Shown piece by piece: positions 37,348 through 52,643 of a DNA stretch of 64,000 nt (position 1 is its first letter; each line of letters begins with the position of its first letter). The notes beneath the pieces were generated by a model, which worked only from the letters and a program-made list of their open reading frames with translations, ran no database searches and had not been told where the DNA came from. Made by a program: the position numbers and the translations under genes. This DNA comes from Cognatilysobacter tabacisoli (GTDB lineage: Bacteria > Pseudomonadota > Gammaproteobacteria > Xanthomonadales > Xanthomonadaceae). The stretch covers positions 218,606-282,605 of the forward strand of contig NZ_KZ987400.1 in assembly GCF_003586305.1 (NCBI RefSeq), given 5' to 3'.

Positions 37348-40300
37348 ACGACGCCGTCGCGCGCGACCCGTACCTCGCGCTGCCGCTCGACGGCGTGCGC
37401 GCGATCGAGGCATCGGCCGGCACCGGCAAGACGTTCACGCTGGCGACGCTGGTCGTGCGGCTGGTGGTCGAGCGCGGGCTGCGCATCGGCCAGATCCTCG
37501 CGGTGACGTTCACCGAGGCGGCGACGCAGGAGCTGCGCAGCCGCATCCGCGCGAGGCTGGTGATGGCCGCCGCGCTCGTCGGCACCGACGCGACGGACGT
37601 GGACGGACCGGAAGCCGCGCTGACCCGCGCGGTGCTCGACGCGCACCTGGCGCGCGGCACGGAGAACGCCGATGCCCTGCGCCGGCGCCTGCACGAGGCC
37701 GCGCGCGACGTCGACCTGGCCGCGATATTCACCATCCACGGCTTCTGCGCGCGCGTGCTGCGCGACCACGCGCTCGAGGCGGGACAGGGCTTCGACGCGC
37801 CCGAGCTGATGGCCGACGACGCGGCGCTGCGCGAGGCGATCGCCGCCGACCTGTGGCGATCGCACGGCGTGGACGCCGGCGCCGCCGACGACCTGCTCGC
37901 GCTGTGGAAAGGCGGCCCGCCGGCGCTGGGCGCCGACCTGTCGCCGCTGGTGCGCGAGCGCGCGCTGCGTCCGGCGCTGGCCGAGGTGCCCGACGACCCC
38001 GGCCCGCGCCTGCACGCCGCCGGCGCCGCGCTCGCCGATGCGCTGCGCGCGCACGGCGACGGCTTCCGCGCGTCGCTGCTGGCGGCGGTCGAGTCGAAGG
38101 TGCTGCACGGCGGCAGCTACCGCGCCGACTGGATTGCCGCGCTGTTCGACGCGCTGAAAGCGTGGTGCGACGCCGGCGACCCGCGCGTGCCGTTCGAGCA
38201 CGCGAAGCTCGAGAACCTGACTCGCGCCACGCTGCAGCTGCGCACCAGCAAGTCCGGCGCCGGCCGAACGCCCGAATCGCCGGTGTGCGACGCGGTGCCG
38301 GCGTACCTCGACGCGCTGGCCGCGATGGCCGAGTGGCAGGACGCGCGCCGCGTCGGCCTGCTGCACCGCCTGCGCGACGACGCCCGCGTGCGCATCGCGA
38401 CGTTCAAGCGGCAGCAGCGCGTGCAGACCTACGACGACCTGATCGACCGCGTCGCCGACGCGATCGACGGGCCGCACGGCGACGCCCTCGTCGCGCGGCT
38501 GCGCGCGCAGTACGCGGTCGCGCTGGTCGACGAGTTCCAGGACACCGACGCGCGCCAGTGGCGGATCTTCGAGCGCGCGTTCGGCGCCGGCAGCGGCGCG
38601 CCGGGGCTGTTCGTGATCGGCGACCCGAAGCAGGCGATCTACGGCTTCCGCGGCGGCGACGTCGAAACCTACCTGGCCGCGCGCGCGACCGCCGACGAGG
38701 CCCCGCCGCTGGCCGCGAACTTCCGCTCCCGCCCCGCCGTGCTGCGCGCGATCGCCGCGCTGTACGCGCAGGCGGAGTCCAACGGCAGGGCGCCGTTCGT
38801 CGACCCGCGCATCGCCTTCCGCGAAGTCCAACCCGGCGGCACCCGCGGCGACGACGACCACCTCCGCGACGGCGCCCCCGCGCCCGCGCTGACCCTGTGG
38901 CAGGCCCCGGCGCCACCGCCGGACGAGCGCGGCAAGGTCAAGCCGTACAGCGCCGCGCGTTCGCGTGAGCTGGCGACGCAGGCCTGCGTCGCGGCGATCC
39001 ACCGCGTGCTGCTCGACGCGCGCGCGAGCCTGGCCACGATCGGCGGCCGACCGGTGCAGCCCGGCGACATCGCAGTGCTGGTGCGGTCGCACAGCGAAGC
39101 CACCCGCATCCGCACCGCGCTGGCGCTGGTCGGCATTCCGGCGGTCGCGGCCGGCAAGCAGAGCCTGTTCGCCACCGGCGAGGCGCGCGACGTGCACGCG
39201 CTGCTGCTCGCGCTGCTGCACGGCGCCGACGACGGCCGCCTGCGCGCGGCGCTGGCAACGGTGCTGGTCGGCGTCGACGCCCGTGGGATCGCCGCGCTCG
39301 ACGCCGACGGCGACGCGCTGCGCCACTGGCAGCTCGCCGCGCTCGGCTGGCGCGAGCGCCTGCAGCGCGGCGGGCCGCTCGCGCTGGTCACCGGGCTGTG
39401 CGCCGAACACGCCGAACGCCTGCTCGGCCTGCTCGACGGCGAGCGCCGCCTGACCAACTACCTGCAGCTGGCCGAGCTGCTGCAGGAGGCGCAGGCGCAG
39501 GCGCTCGGCCTGCACGGGCTGGTCGACTGGCTGGCGCGCGCGATCGCGTCGGCGAGTGCCGACGACGACCGCCAGCTGCTGCGCCTCGAATCCGATGCGC
39601 GAAGGGTGCAGGTGGTCACGCTGCACAAGAGCAAGGGGCTCGAGTACCCGCTGGTGTTCCTCCCGTTCGCCGGCATCGTCGGCAAGCCGCCGACGCCGGG
39701 CCATCGCGTCACCGTGGCCGGCGACGACGGCCGCGCGCTGCACTGGAAACTGCTGCCGTCGGTGTCCGGCTGGGAGGACGCGAAGCAGCGCTGGATCACG
39801 GCGCAGCAGGCCGAGGATGCGCGCCTGCTGTACGTCGGCCTGACCCGCGCGCGCGACGCGCTGTGGCTGGCCGGTGGCGCGTTCTGCGGCCACGACAAGT
39901 CGGCGATCGCCGGCATGATCGCGGACCCGTCGGCGCTGGCCGACGCGCTCGGCGGCGACGTGCGCATCGACGACAGCGTGCCGCCGGCGACGCTGCCGTG
40001 GCTGCCGCCCGAGCGCGAGGACGCGGTGCCGGCCGCGCGCGTGGCGACCCGCGCGATCGCAAGCGACTGGTGGGTGTACAGCTTCACCCAGCTGGCCAAC
40101 GCCGACGGCCACGGCGACGCGACGAGCGCGGCGACGCAGCCGGCGCCCGGCGGCCACGACGAGCCGGGCGCGACGCCCGACGGTGAGGACCCGGGTTCGG
40201 CCGGCGATGCGTTCGACCCGCGCTTCGCCGGCGCGCGCTTCGGCGTGGTGCTGCACGACGTGCTCGAGCGCGTCGACTTCGCCGGGTGGGCGCGCTGGCG

Positions 40301-40967
40301 GCCCGGCGACGTGGCGCCGGCAGCCGATGCCGACGTGATCGTCGAGCGCCTGCGCGCGGCCGGCTACGCGGGCGCGGACGTCGACGACGGCGCCGCGGCG
40401 CTGACGCCGCTGGTCGGACAGACGCTGACCGTGGCCCTGCCCGAAGGCGTTCGGCTGGCCGACGTGCCGTCCGACGCGCGGCGCGCGGAGATCGAGTTCC
40501 AGTTCGCGCTCGCGCCGACCCGGGTCGACGCGCTGCTCGCGCTGCTGCACCGCCACGGCCTGCTGGCCGCGCGCCAAGGCTTCGGTGCGCGGCGCCGGCT
40601 CGAGGGGCTGATGACCGGCCTGATCGACCTGACCTACGTGCACGACGGCCGCTGGTACGTGCTCGACTACAAGTCCAACCGCCTGCCCGGCTACGCGCCC
40701 GCGCAGCTGGCCGAGGCGATGGCCCACAGCGAGTACGAGCTGCAGGCCCTGATCTACACGCTGGCGCTGCACCGCTGGCTGCGCTTCCGCCTCGGCGACG
40801 GGTACGACTACGCGCGCGACTTCGGCGGCGCGCGCTACCTGTTCTGCCGCGGGCTCGACGCGACCCGCGCCGACGCGCCGGGCGTGCACGCGTGGCGCTT
40901 CGACCCCGGGCTGGTGCACGCGCTCGACGCGCTGTTCGCCGGCCGTAGCGCGGAGGCCGCGGCATGA
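37344..40967 (+). CDS. recB: Exodeoxyribonuclease V subunit beta, RecB
   Basis: 1207 aa. SF1 helicase with Walker A IEASAGTGKTFTLATLVVRL (about residues 22-30), motif Ia AVTFTEAATQELRSRI, motif II VALVDEFQDTDARQW, motif III GDPKQAIYGFRGGDVETYLAAR, motif V TLHKSKGLEYPLVFLPF and motif VI LLYVGLTRARDALWLA. The C-terminal nuclease domain has GLMTGLIDLTYVHDGRWYVLDYKSNRLPGY, giving the catalytic Asp-Tyr-Lys, so both activities look intact. It supplies the 3'-5' motor and the nuclease of RecBCD. It overlaps recC and recD by four bases each. Confidence 0.97.
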   Translation: MNDAVARDPYLALPLDGVRAIEASAGTGKTFTLATLVVRLVVERGLRIGQILAVTFTEAATQELRSRIRARLVMAAALVGTDATDVDGPEAALTRAVLDAHLARGTENADALRRRLHEAARDVDLAAIFTIHGFCARVLRDHALEAGQGFDAPELMADDAALREAIAADLWRSHGVDAGAADDLLALWKGGPPALGADLSPLVRERALRPALAEVPDDPGPRLHAAGAALADALRAHGDGFRASLLAAVESKVLHGGSYRADWIAALFDALKAWCDAGDPRVPFEHAKLENLTRATLQLRTSKSGAGRTPESPVCDAVPAYLDALAAMAEWQDARRVGLLHRLRDDARVRIATFKRQQRVQTYDDLIDRVADAIDGPHGDALVARLRAQYAVALVDEFQDTDARQWRIFERAFGAGSGAPGLFVIGDPKQAIYGFRGGDVETYLAARATADEAPPLAANFRSRPAVLRAIAALYAQAESNGRAPFVDPRIAFREVQPGGTRGDDDHLRDGAPAPALTLWQAPAPPPDERGKVKPYSAARSRELATQACVAAIHRVLLDARASLATIGGRPVQPGDIAVLVRSHSEATRIRTALALVGIPAVAAGKQSLFATGEARDVHALLLALLHGADDGRLRAALATVLVGVDARGIAALDADGDALRHWQLAALGWRERLQRGGPLALVTGLCAEHAERLLGLLDGERRLTNYLQLAELLQEAQAQALGLHGLVDWLARAIASASADDDRQLLRLESDARRVQVVTLHKSKGLEYPLVFLPFAGIVGKPPTPGHRVTVAGDDGRALHWKLLPSVSGWEDAKQRWITAQQAEDARLLYVGLTRARDALWLAGGAFCGHDKSAIAGMIADPSALADALGGDVRIDDSVPPATLPWLPPEREDAVPAARVATRAIASDWWVYSFTQLANADGHGDATSAATQPAPGGHDEPGATPDGEDPGSAGDAFDPRFAGARFGVVLHDVLERVDFAGWARWRPGDVAPAADADVIVERLRAAGYAGADVDDGAAALTPLVGQTLTVALPEGVRLADVPSDARRAEIEFQFALAPTRVDALLALLHRHGLLAARQGFGARRRLEGLMTGLIDLTYVHDGRWYVLDYKSNRLPGYAPAQLAEAMAHSEYELQALIYTLALHRWLRFRLGDGYDYARDFGGARYLFCRGLDATRADAPGVHAWRFDPGLVHALDALFAGRSAEAAA

Positions 40968-42886
40968 GCGTGCTGCAGGCCCTCGTCGAGGCCGGCGCGC
41001 TGCGCACGCTCGACCAGGCGCTGGCGCGTACGCTGCGCCGGCTCGACCCGCAGACGCCCGACAGCGTGCTCGCCGCCGCGGCGCTGGCGTCGCTGGCGGT
41101 GTCCGCCGGCCACGCCGGCTTCGATCCGGCCGACCCGCGCGTGCTCGTCGACGCGCCGATCGACTGGCCGGACGCGGCGGAATGGCGGGCCGCGCTCGAG
41201 GCGTCGCGCTGGGTCGCGCGGCCGATTGCCGGCGACGACGCCTCGGCCGCCGACGCGCCGCTGGTGCTCGAGCGCGGCCTGCTGTACCTGCGCCGCTACC
41301 GCGAGTACGAGCGCCGGCTCGCGCTCGGGCTGCGACGCATCGGCGCGCAGGCGCCGAAAGAAAGCGTGTCCGGCGCGCAGGCGCCGAAGGAAGACGTGCC
41401 CGGCGCGGCCGACGCGCTGCCGGCGCTCGCGCCGCTGTTCGCGCGGCTGTTCCCCGACGCCGGGAGCGGCGACCGCCAGGCGCGCGCCGCCGCGGTCGCG
41501 CTGCGCCACGCGCTGGTGCTCGTCTCCGGCGGCCCCGGCACCGGCAAGACCACGACGGTCACGCGCCTGCTGGTGCTGCTGGTCGCGCAGGCGCGGCTGG
41601 CCGGCCGGCCGGCGCCGCGCATCGCGCTGGCCGCGCCGACGGGGCGCGCCGCCGAGCGCATGGCCGAGAGCGTGCGCTCGGCGAGCCAGGCGCTGCTGGA
41701 TGCGGGCATCGACGCGGCCGACGTTGCCGCGCTGCCGGCCAGCGGCACCACGCTGCACCGGCTGCTCGGCACCATTCCCGACGCGCCGCGCTTCCGCCAC
41801 GACGCCGAGAACCCGCTGCCGTTCGACGTCGTCGTCGTCGACGAAGCGTCGATGATCGACCTGCCGCTGATGGCCAAGCTGGTCGAGGCGGTGGCGGACG
41901 GCGCGCGGCTGCTGCTGCTCGGCGACCCGGACCAGCTGCCGTCGGTGGAGGCCGGCGACGTGCTCAGCGGCGTGCTGCGCGCCGCCGGCGATGGCGGCGC
42001 AATCGTGGTCGACGATGCCGTCGCGCTGCAGCCGCTGCTCGGCCCCCCCGGCGCCGACGCGCTGCCGCGCGCGCCGGCGTTTGCCGGCCGCCACGTGCAC
42101 CTGACCCGCGGCTACCGGCAAAGCGCCGCGCTGCAGCTCGCGCCGCTCGCCGCCGCGGTCCGCGACGGCGACGCCGACGCCGCGCTGGCGCTGCTGCGCG
42201 GCGGCGCGCTGGGCGGCGTGCAGTTCCACGACGGGCTCGCCGACCCGCTGCAGGCGCGGCGCGACGCGCTGATCGCGCACTGGTCGGCGCTGGCCGACGC
42301 CGACGACCCGGCGCGGGCGCTGGCGCTGGCCGGCCGGTTGCGGGTGCTGACCGCGGTGCGCGACGGCCCGCAGGGCGCGCGTGGGCTCAACGCCCGCATC
42401 GAGGCGCTGCTGTCGGCGCGCGCCCAGTCCGCGGCGGCCGGCGTGGCGTCGCGTCGTGCGGCCGCAGGCGAGCGCTACTTCCACGGGCGGCTGCTGCTGG
42501 TCACCGAGAACAGCTACCGCCATCGCCTGTTCAACGGCGACATCGGCGTGTGCCTGCAGGACGACGACGGCGCGGTCGCCGCGTGGTTCCCGGGCACCGA
42601 CGCCGCCGCGCCGCGCGCCTTCCACCCCGCGGCGCTGCCGGCGCACGACAGCGCGTTCGCGATGACGGTGCACAAGGCGCAGGGTTCGGAGTTCGACCGC
42701 GTGTGGCTGCAGCTGCCCCGGCAGGACGCGCGCGTGCTGTCGCGCGAGCTGGTCTACACCGCGATCACCCGCGCGCGCGCCGAGCTGCACGTCTGCGCGT
42801 CCGAGCCGGTGCTGCGCGCGGCGCTGGCCCGCCATGCCGGCCGCGTATCGGGGCTGGCGTGGCGGCTGCGCACGCCGATCGACTGA
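40964..42886 (+). CDS. recD: Exodeoxyribonuclease V subunit alpha, RecD
   Basis: 640 aa. SF1B helicase with Walker A VSGGPGTGKTTTVTRLL (about residue 185), motif II VVVDEASMIDLPLM, GDPDQLPSVEAGDVL and the C-terminal FAMTVHKAQGSEFDRVWL with LVYTAITRARAELHV. It is the 5'-3' motor of RecBCD. Between the N-terminal domain and the helicase domain (residues about 127-146) is a perfect-length 10-residue tandem repeat (GAQAPKE-V- twice) encoded by two 30-bp units at 41341-41400, absent from E. coli RecD as far as I recall. Start ATG overlaps recB stop. Confidence 0.96.
   Translation: MSVLQALVEAGALRTLDQALARTLRRLDPQTPDSVLAAAALASLAVSAGHAGFDPADPRVLVDAPIDWPDAAEWRAALEASRWVARPIAGDDASAADAPLVLERGLLYLRRYREYERRLALGLRRIGAQAPKESVSGAQAPKEDVPGAADALPALAPLFARLFPDAGSGDRQARAAAVALRHALVLVSGGPGTGKTTTVTRLLVLLVAQARLAGRPAPRIALAAPTGRAAERMAESVRSASQALLDAGIDAADVAALPASGTTLHRLLGTIPDAPRFRHDAENPLPFDVVVVDEASMIDLPLMAKLVEAVADGARLLLLGDPDQLPSVEAGDVLSGVLRAAGDGGAIVVDDAVALQPLLGPPGADALPRAPAFAGRHVHLTRGYRQSAALQLAPLAAAVRDGDADAALALLRGGALGGVQFHDGLADPLQARRDALIAHWSALADADDPARALALAGRLRVLTAVRDGPQGARGLNARIEALLSARAQSAAAGVASRRAAAGERYFHGRLLLVTENSYRHRLFNGDIGVCLQDDDGAVAAWFPGTDAAAPRAFHPAALPAHDSAFAMTVHKAQGSEFDRVWLQLPRQDARVLSRELVYTAITRARAELHVCASEPVLRAALARHAGRVSGLAWRLRTPID
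41341..41400 (+). repeat. 30-bp tandem duplication inside recD
   Basis: Two adjacent 30-bp units, 41341-41370 and 41371-41400, share their first 19 bases exactly and differ at a few later positions. They encode GAQAPKESVS and GAQAPKEDVP. The copy number keeps the reading frame and sits in an interdomain linker. Confidence 0.9.
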
Positions 42887-43023
42887 CCGCCGGCTTGAAC
42901 GCGCCCGCCGCGGTGCCCACCTTGGTGGAACGCGGCGTCGCGCCGGTCGTGCATCCCCGCGCCGCGCGCGGGCGTAAGGATCGATTGCAGTAGCATGCCC
43001 CTCCCCACCGAGACCCCGCCGCC

Positions 43024-43614
43024 ATGGCCGACTCCACCAAGCCCTCCCGCGAACAGGCCGAAGCCGCGGTCCGCACCCTGCTGGCGTGGGCCGGCGACGA
43101 TCCGACGCGCGAAGGCCTGCTCGACACGCCCAAGCGCGTGGTCAAGGCCTACACCGAATGGTTCGGCGGCTACGCGGTCGACCCGGGCGAGTACCTGCAG
43201 CGCACGTTCCAGGAGGTCGAGGGCTACGACGAGATGATCGTGCTGCGCGACATCGAGTTCGAGAGCCACTGCGAGCACCACCTCGCGCCGATCATCGGCA
43301 AGGCGCACGTGGGCTACCTGCCCAATGGCAAGGTCGTCGGCATCAGCAAGCTCGCGCGCGTCGTCGACACCTACGCCAAGCGCCTGCAGGTGCAGGAGAA
43401 GATGACCGCGCAGATCGCGCAGGTGATCCAGGAGGTGCTGCAGCCACGCGGCGTCGGCGTGGTGATCGAAGGCGCGCACGAGTGCATGACCACCCGCGGC
43501 GTGCACAAGCGCGGGGTCAGCATGATCACGTCGAAGATGCTCGGCACGTTCCGCGACGACGCGCGCACCCGCGCCGAGTTCCTGCGCTTCATCGACGTCG
43601 GCCCCGGCCGCTGA
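43024..43614 (+). CDS. folE: GTP cyclohydrolase I FolE
   Basis: 196 aa. Converts GTP to 7,8-dihydroneopterin triphosphate, the first step of folate and tetrahydropterin synthesis. The zinc ligands and active site are visible in [22 protein letters not shown] (Cys, His) and [21 protein letters not shown] (second Cys), typical of type IA enzymes. [25 protein letters not shown] also matches. Besides folate, its product could feed the pterin cofactor of phenylalanine hydroxylase encoded at 16385. It stands alone after recD with a 137-bp gap. Confidence 0.97.
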   Translation: MADSTKPSREQAEAAVRTLLAWAGDDPTREGLLDTPKRVVKAYTEWFGGYAVDPGEYLQRTFQEVEGYDEMIVLRDIEFESHCEHHLAPIIGKAHVGYLPNGKVVGISKLARVVDTYAKRLQVQEKMTAQIAQVIQEVLQPRGVGVVIEGAHECMTTRGVHKRGVSMITSKMLGTFRDDARTRAEFLRFIDVGPGR

Positions 43615-43654
43615 TGCTGTAGCGCGCGGCCAGCGCCGCGACGCCGTTCGACCC

Positions 43655-43684
43655 GACGCCCGGCCCCACGTGGAGCCGGGCGTC
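43655..43684. terminator. Hairpin between convergent folE and gltD
   Basis: A perfect 10-bp stem GACGCCCGGC (43655-43664) / GCCGGGCGTC (43675-43684). The 10-base loop contains the palindrome CCACGTGG. It sits midway between the stop codons of two convergent genes and so could act in both directions. No T tract is present on either strand. Confidence 0.55.
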
Positions 43685-43690
43685 GTCGCG

Positions 43691-45223
<1,533 letters not shown>

Positions 45224-45322
45224 CTACTCTCTCCGCAGCTGCGCGCGCGCGGGGCAGCAACAGCCCCGTTCGCAAGGGGGCGCGCCACAGGCGCGGGGAT
45301 GGAGAGCGCACGGCGGGGCCCG

Positions 45323-45341
45323 CGGTCGGCGACGCCGACCG
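45323..45341. repeat. Strong hairpin between gltB and gltD
   Basis: CGGTCGGC (45323-45330) and GCCGACCG (45334-45341) form a perfect 8-bp stem with a GAC loop in the 157-bp gap between gltB and gltD. No T tract follows on the minus strand. It could set the gltB:gltD transcript ratio, but only the structure is seen. Confidence 0.5.
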
Positions 45342-45377
45342 TGGGGGTGTTCGTGCGCAGCAGGAAGAACGCAGCCC

Positions 45378-49859
<4,482 letters not shown>

Positions 49860-49926
49860 CGCGGGGGTCCTCGACGGCGGGGTCGGGCTCCCGGGCGGGC
49901 GCGGGAGCGCGGCGCGCAGGACCCCC
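49860..49926 (-). promoter_or_regulatory. Structured gltB leader that can pair the ribosome-binding site
   Basis: On the mRNA, GGGGGTCCT (from 49926-49918) can pair with AGGACCCCC (from 49871-49863). The latter contains the AGGA that serves as Shine-Dalgarno sequence eight bases before the gltB ATG at 49859. A second perfect stem CTCCCG-type (49902-49908 with 49887-49893, 7 bp) is nested inside. The start region is thus predicted to be shut in one fold. No known glt riboswitch of this shape is known to me. Confidence 0.5.
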
Positions 49927-49990
49927 CGCCGGCCCGGCCGCACCGGGCGGCGCGGGGGCAGGCGATCGGTCCAAGCGTGGCCCGACTAGA

Positions 49991-50003
49991 GCACAATTTG
50001 TGC
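49991..50003. promoter_or_regulatory. 13-bp palindrome upstream of gltB
   Basis: GCACAATTTGTGC has perfect 6-bp arms around one T. It lies 132 bp before the gltB ATG in an unusually AT-rich patch (49991-50045) of a window that is otherwise very GC-rich. This is where the gltB promoter is expected. The binding protein is unknown. Confidence 0.5.
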
Positions 50004-50019
50004 GCTGCGGCAAACCGGT

Positions 50020-50043
50020 AAACCGTTGAAAATGAAACGGTTT
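50020..50043. promoter_or_regulatory. AT-rich inverted repeat between gltB and the MFS gene
   Basis: AAACCGTT (50020-50027) and AACGGTTT (50036-50043) form a perfect 8-bp inverted repeat with an 8-base spacer. The stretch 49995-50050 also repeats AACCG/CGGTT short blocks several times, suggesting multiple binding sites between the divergent gltB and MFS genes. Confidence 0.45.
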
Positions 50044-50156
50044 CCGCTGTAACCGTACGGCGGCGTGCGGGCCGCTCGGGCGGTGCGTGGAGACCGCCGC
50101 GAATCGGCGCGCGACCCGCCCGCGCAACGGCTCCGGGCCCCGCGCGACCTTGGCGC

Positions 50157-50162
50157 TAGACT
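50157..50162 (+). promoter_or_regulatory. -10-like element of the MFS transporter gene
   Basis: TAGACT stands 30 bases before the GTG start of the MFS gene, in a position suited to a short leader. No convincing -35 sequence is seen. Confidence 0.35.
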
Positions 50163-50192
50163 GCGCGCCTGCCTGTTCCGCGCCGATCCCCC

Positions 50193-51479
50193 GTGACCGA
50201 CTCCCCCTCGCCGGCCGCCCCGGCCGCCCCGGCCGCGCCCGGCCCGCGCCGCGCGGCGCTGGTCTTCATCTTCGTTACCGTGCTGATCGACGTGCTGTCG
50301 TTCGGCCTGATCATTCCGGTGCTGCCGCACCTGGTCGAACAGTTCGCCGGCGGCGACACCGCGCACGCGGCGTACTGGGTTGGCGCGTTCGGCACCGTGT
50401 TCGCGGCGATCCAGTTCCTCTGCTCGCCGATCCAGGGCGCGCTGTCGGACCGCTTCGGCCGGCGCCCGGTGATCCTGCTGTCGTGCCTCGGGCTCGGCCT
50501 CGACTTCGTGTTCATGGCGCTGGCGCCGTCGCTGGCGTGGCTCTTCGTCGGCCGGATCATCTCGGCGATGACGTCGGCCAGCTTCAGCACCGCGAACGCG
50601 TACATCGCCGACGTGACCCCGCCGGAGCAGCGCGCGAAGAGCTTCGGGATGATCGGCGCGGCCTTCGGGCTGGGCTTCATCGTCGGCCCTCTGATCGGCG
50701 GCCAGCTCGGCGCGATCGACCTGCGCCTGCCGTTCTGGTTCGCCGCGGGGCTGGCGCTGCTGAACTTCCTGTACGGCCTGTTCGTGCTGCCCGAGTCGCT
50801 GCCGAAAGAGCGACGCAGCGCGCGCTTCGACTGGTCGCACGCGAACCCGGTCGGCTCGCTGCTGCTGCTCAAGCGCTACCCGCAGGTGTTCGGCCTGGCC
50901 GCGGTCGTGTTCCTGGCCAACCTCGCGCACTACGTGTACCCGAGCGTGTTCGTGCTGTTCGCCGACTACCGCTACGGCTGGGGCCCCGGCGAGGTCAGCT
51001 ACGTGCTGGCCCTGGTCGGGGTGTTCAGCGTGATCGTCAACGCACTGCTGGTCGGGCGCGTGGTCAAGGCGCTCGGCGAGCGGCGCACGCTGCTGTTCGG
51101 TCTCGGCTGCGGCGTGGTCGGCTTCTTCATCTACGCGCTCGCCGACCGCGGCTGGATGTTCTACGTCGGCCTGCCGATCAGCGCGCTGTGGGCGCTGGCC
51201 GCGCCGGCGACGCAGGCGCTGATCACGCGCCAGGTCGGCGCCGACGTGCAGGGCCGCATCCAGGGCGCGCTGATGAGCCTCGTCAGCCTGGCCGGCATCG
51301 CCGGGCCGGCGCTGTTCGCCGGCAGCTTCGGCTGGTTCATCCGCGATGCGGCGCCGCTGAAGCTGCCCGGCGCGCCGTTCTTCATCGCCTCGGCGGTGCT
51401 GGCCAGCGCGGTGCTGATCGGCTGGCGCTACGCGCGCGCGCCCGCGGCGTCGCCAGCGTCGGCCTCGCAGGCGGCCTGA
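50193..51479 (+). CDS. Major facilitator transporter, TCR/Tet-like
   Basis: 428 aa from a GTG start; a Pro/Ala-rich N-terminus precedes 12 membrane helices. Motif A between helices 2 and 3 is [16 protein letters not shown], and the second-half equivalent is [19 protein letters not shown]. Motif C-like [19 protein letters not shown] in helix 5 marks a drug/H+ antiporter. The opening [22 protein letters not shown] is typical of the TCR/Tet family. The substrate cannot be inferred. It is divergent from gltB across a 333-bp AT-patched region and co-directional with the topoisomerase gene (56 bp). Confidence 0.93.
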   Translation: MTDSPSPAAPAAPAAPGPRRAALVFIFVTVLIDVLSFGLIIPVLPHLVEQFAGGDTAHAAYWVGAFGTVFAAIQFLCSPIQGALSDRFGRRPVILLSCLGLGLDFVFMALAPSLAWLFVGRIISAMTSASFSTANAYIADVTPPEQRAKSFGMIGAAFGLGFIVGPLIGGQLGAIDLRLPFWFAAGLALLNFLYGLFVLPESLPKERRSARFDWSHANPVGSLLLLKRYPQVFGLAAVVFLANLAHYVYPSVFVLFADYRYGWGPGEVSYVLALVGVFSVIVNALLVGRVVKALGERRTLLFGLGCGVVGFFIYALADRGWMFYVGLPISALWALAAPATQALITRQVGADVQGRIQGALMSLVSLAGIAGPALFAGSFGWFIRDAAPLKLPGAPFFIASAVLASAVLIGWRYARAPAASPASASQAA

Positions 51480-51535
51480 GCCCGGCCGAGCGCAGCTTGC
51501 CGGCGCGTTGACGCGCGCGCCGCGATGCTCGGCGC

Positions 51536-52633
51536 ATGCCTGCCCGCGCCGCGTCCCCGTCCGTCCCCGACGCCAACGCGCACGCCGCCCGGCAGGCGGG
51601 CCTGCGCTACGTCAGCGACGCCGACCCCGGGATCACCCGCGTGCGCCGCGGCAAGGGCTTCGGCTACCGCGACGCCGACGGCGCGCCGGTGCGCGACGCC
51701 GACACGCTCGCGCGGATCCGCGCGCTGGCGATCCCGCCGGCCTACGTCGACGTGTGGATCTGCGCGCGCGCCGACGGCCACCTGCAGGCGACCGGGCGCG
51801 ACGCGCGCGGGCGCAAGCAGTACCGCTACCACCGCGACTGGCAGCACGTGCGCGGCGACGGCAAGTTCGAGCGGATCGTCGCGTTCGGCGAATCGCTGCC
51901 GCGGCTGCGCCGCACGCTGCGCCGCGACCTGGCGCTGCGCGGGTTCCCGCAGCCGAAGGTGCTGGCGATCGCGGTCGCGGTGATGGCGCAGACGCTGGTG
52001 CGGGTCGGCAACGACGCCTACGCGCGCGACAACGGCTCGTTCGGCCTGACCACGCTGCGCAACCGCCACGTCGCGTTCGTGCAGGGCGGGCGGGCGCGGC
52101 TGCAGTTCCGCGGCAAGGGCGGGCTGGTGCACGAGCGCGTGCTCGACGACCGCGCGCTGGTGCGGCTGCTGCGCCACTGCCAGCAGCTGCCCGGGCAGGC
52201 GCTGTTCCAGTACCGCGACGACGACGGCGCGGTGCAGCCGGTCGACTCCGGCCAGCTCAACGACTACCTGCGCGCGGCGATGGGCGAGGATTTCACCGCC
52301 AAGGACTTCCGCACCTGGGGCGGCACGCTCGAGGCGTTCCGCCGCTTCGCCGCGCGCCCGGCGCCGGAGCCCGACGCCTCGCAGACCGCGCGCGACCGCG
52401 CGGTGCGCGAGGTGATCGCCGAGGTCGCGCAGACGCTCGGCAACACCGTCGCGGTGTGCCGCAAGGCGTACGTCGACCCGGCAGTGCCGGCCGGCTGGCT
52501 CGACGGCTCGCTCGCGCGGGCCGCGGCCGACGCGCGCGGTGCGCGGCAGTGGGAGCAGGCGGCGCTGCGGTTCCTGCGCCGCGCGCACCGGGCGCCGCGC
52601 ACGCGCGCGCCCGCAGCACCCGCGGCGCGCTGA
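51536..52633 (+). CDS. DNA topoisomerase IB
   Basis: 365 aa, the length of bacterial poxvirus-type TopIB enzymes. N-terminal domain (about residues 20-75: GLRYVSDADPGITRVRRGKGFGYRDADG) and catalytic domain. The catalytic features are visible: YRYHRDW, the Arg/Lys region KVLAIAVAVMAQTLVRVGNDAYARDNGSFGLTTLRNRHV, FRGKGG, KDFRTWGGTLEAFR, and the nucleophile Tyr in AVCRKAYVDPAV. Such enzymes relax both positive and negative supercoils. They occur in a minority of bacteria, including pseudomonads and xanthomonads. Confidence 0.95.
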   Translation: MPARAASPSVPDANAHAARQAGLRYVSDADPGITRVRRGKGFGYRDADGAPVRDADTLARIRALAIPPAYVDVWICARADGHLQATGRDARGRKQYRYHRDWQHVRGDGKFERIVAFGESLPRLRRTLRRDLALRGFPQPKVLAIAVAVMAQTLVRVGNDAYARDNGSFGLTTLRNRHVAFVQGGRARLQFRGKGGLVHERVLDDRALVRLLRHCQQLPGQALFQYRDDDGAVQPVDSGQLNDYLRAAMGEDFTAKDFRTWGGTLEAFRRFAARPAPEPDASQTARDRAVREVIAEVAQTLGNTVAVCRKAYVDPAVPAGWLDGSLARAAADARGARQWEQAALRFLRRAHRAPRTRAPAAPAAR

Positions 52634-52643
52634 GCGGCCGCGG

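Noticed and set aside
33697..40919. Minus-strand open frames of over 1200 codons opposite recC and recB
   Set aside because: Low-complexity Arg/Ala/Gln composition and full overlap with well-supported RecC and RecB.
51508..51529. TTGACG followed by GATGCT before the topoisomerase IB gene
   Set aside because: The spacer is only 10 bp, too short for a sigma-70 promoter.
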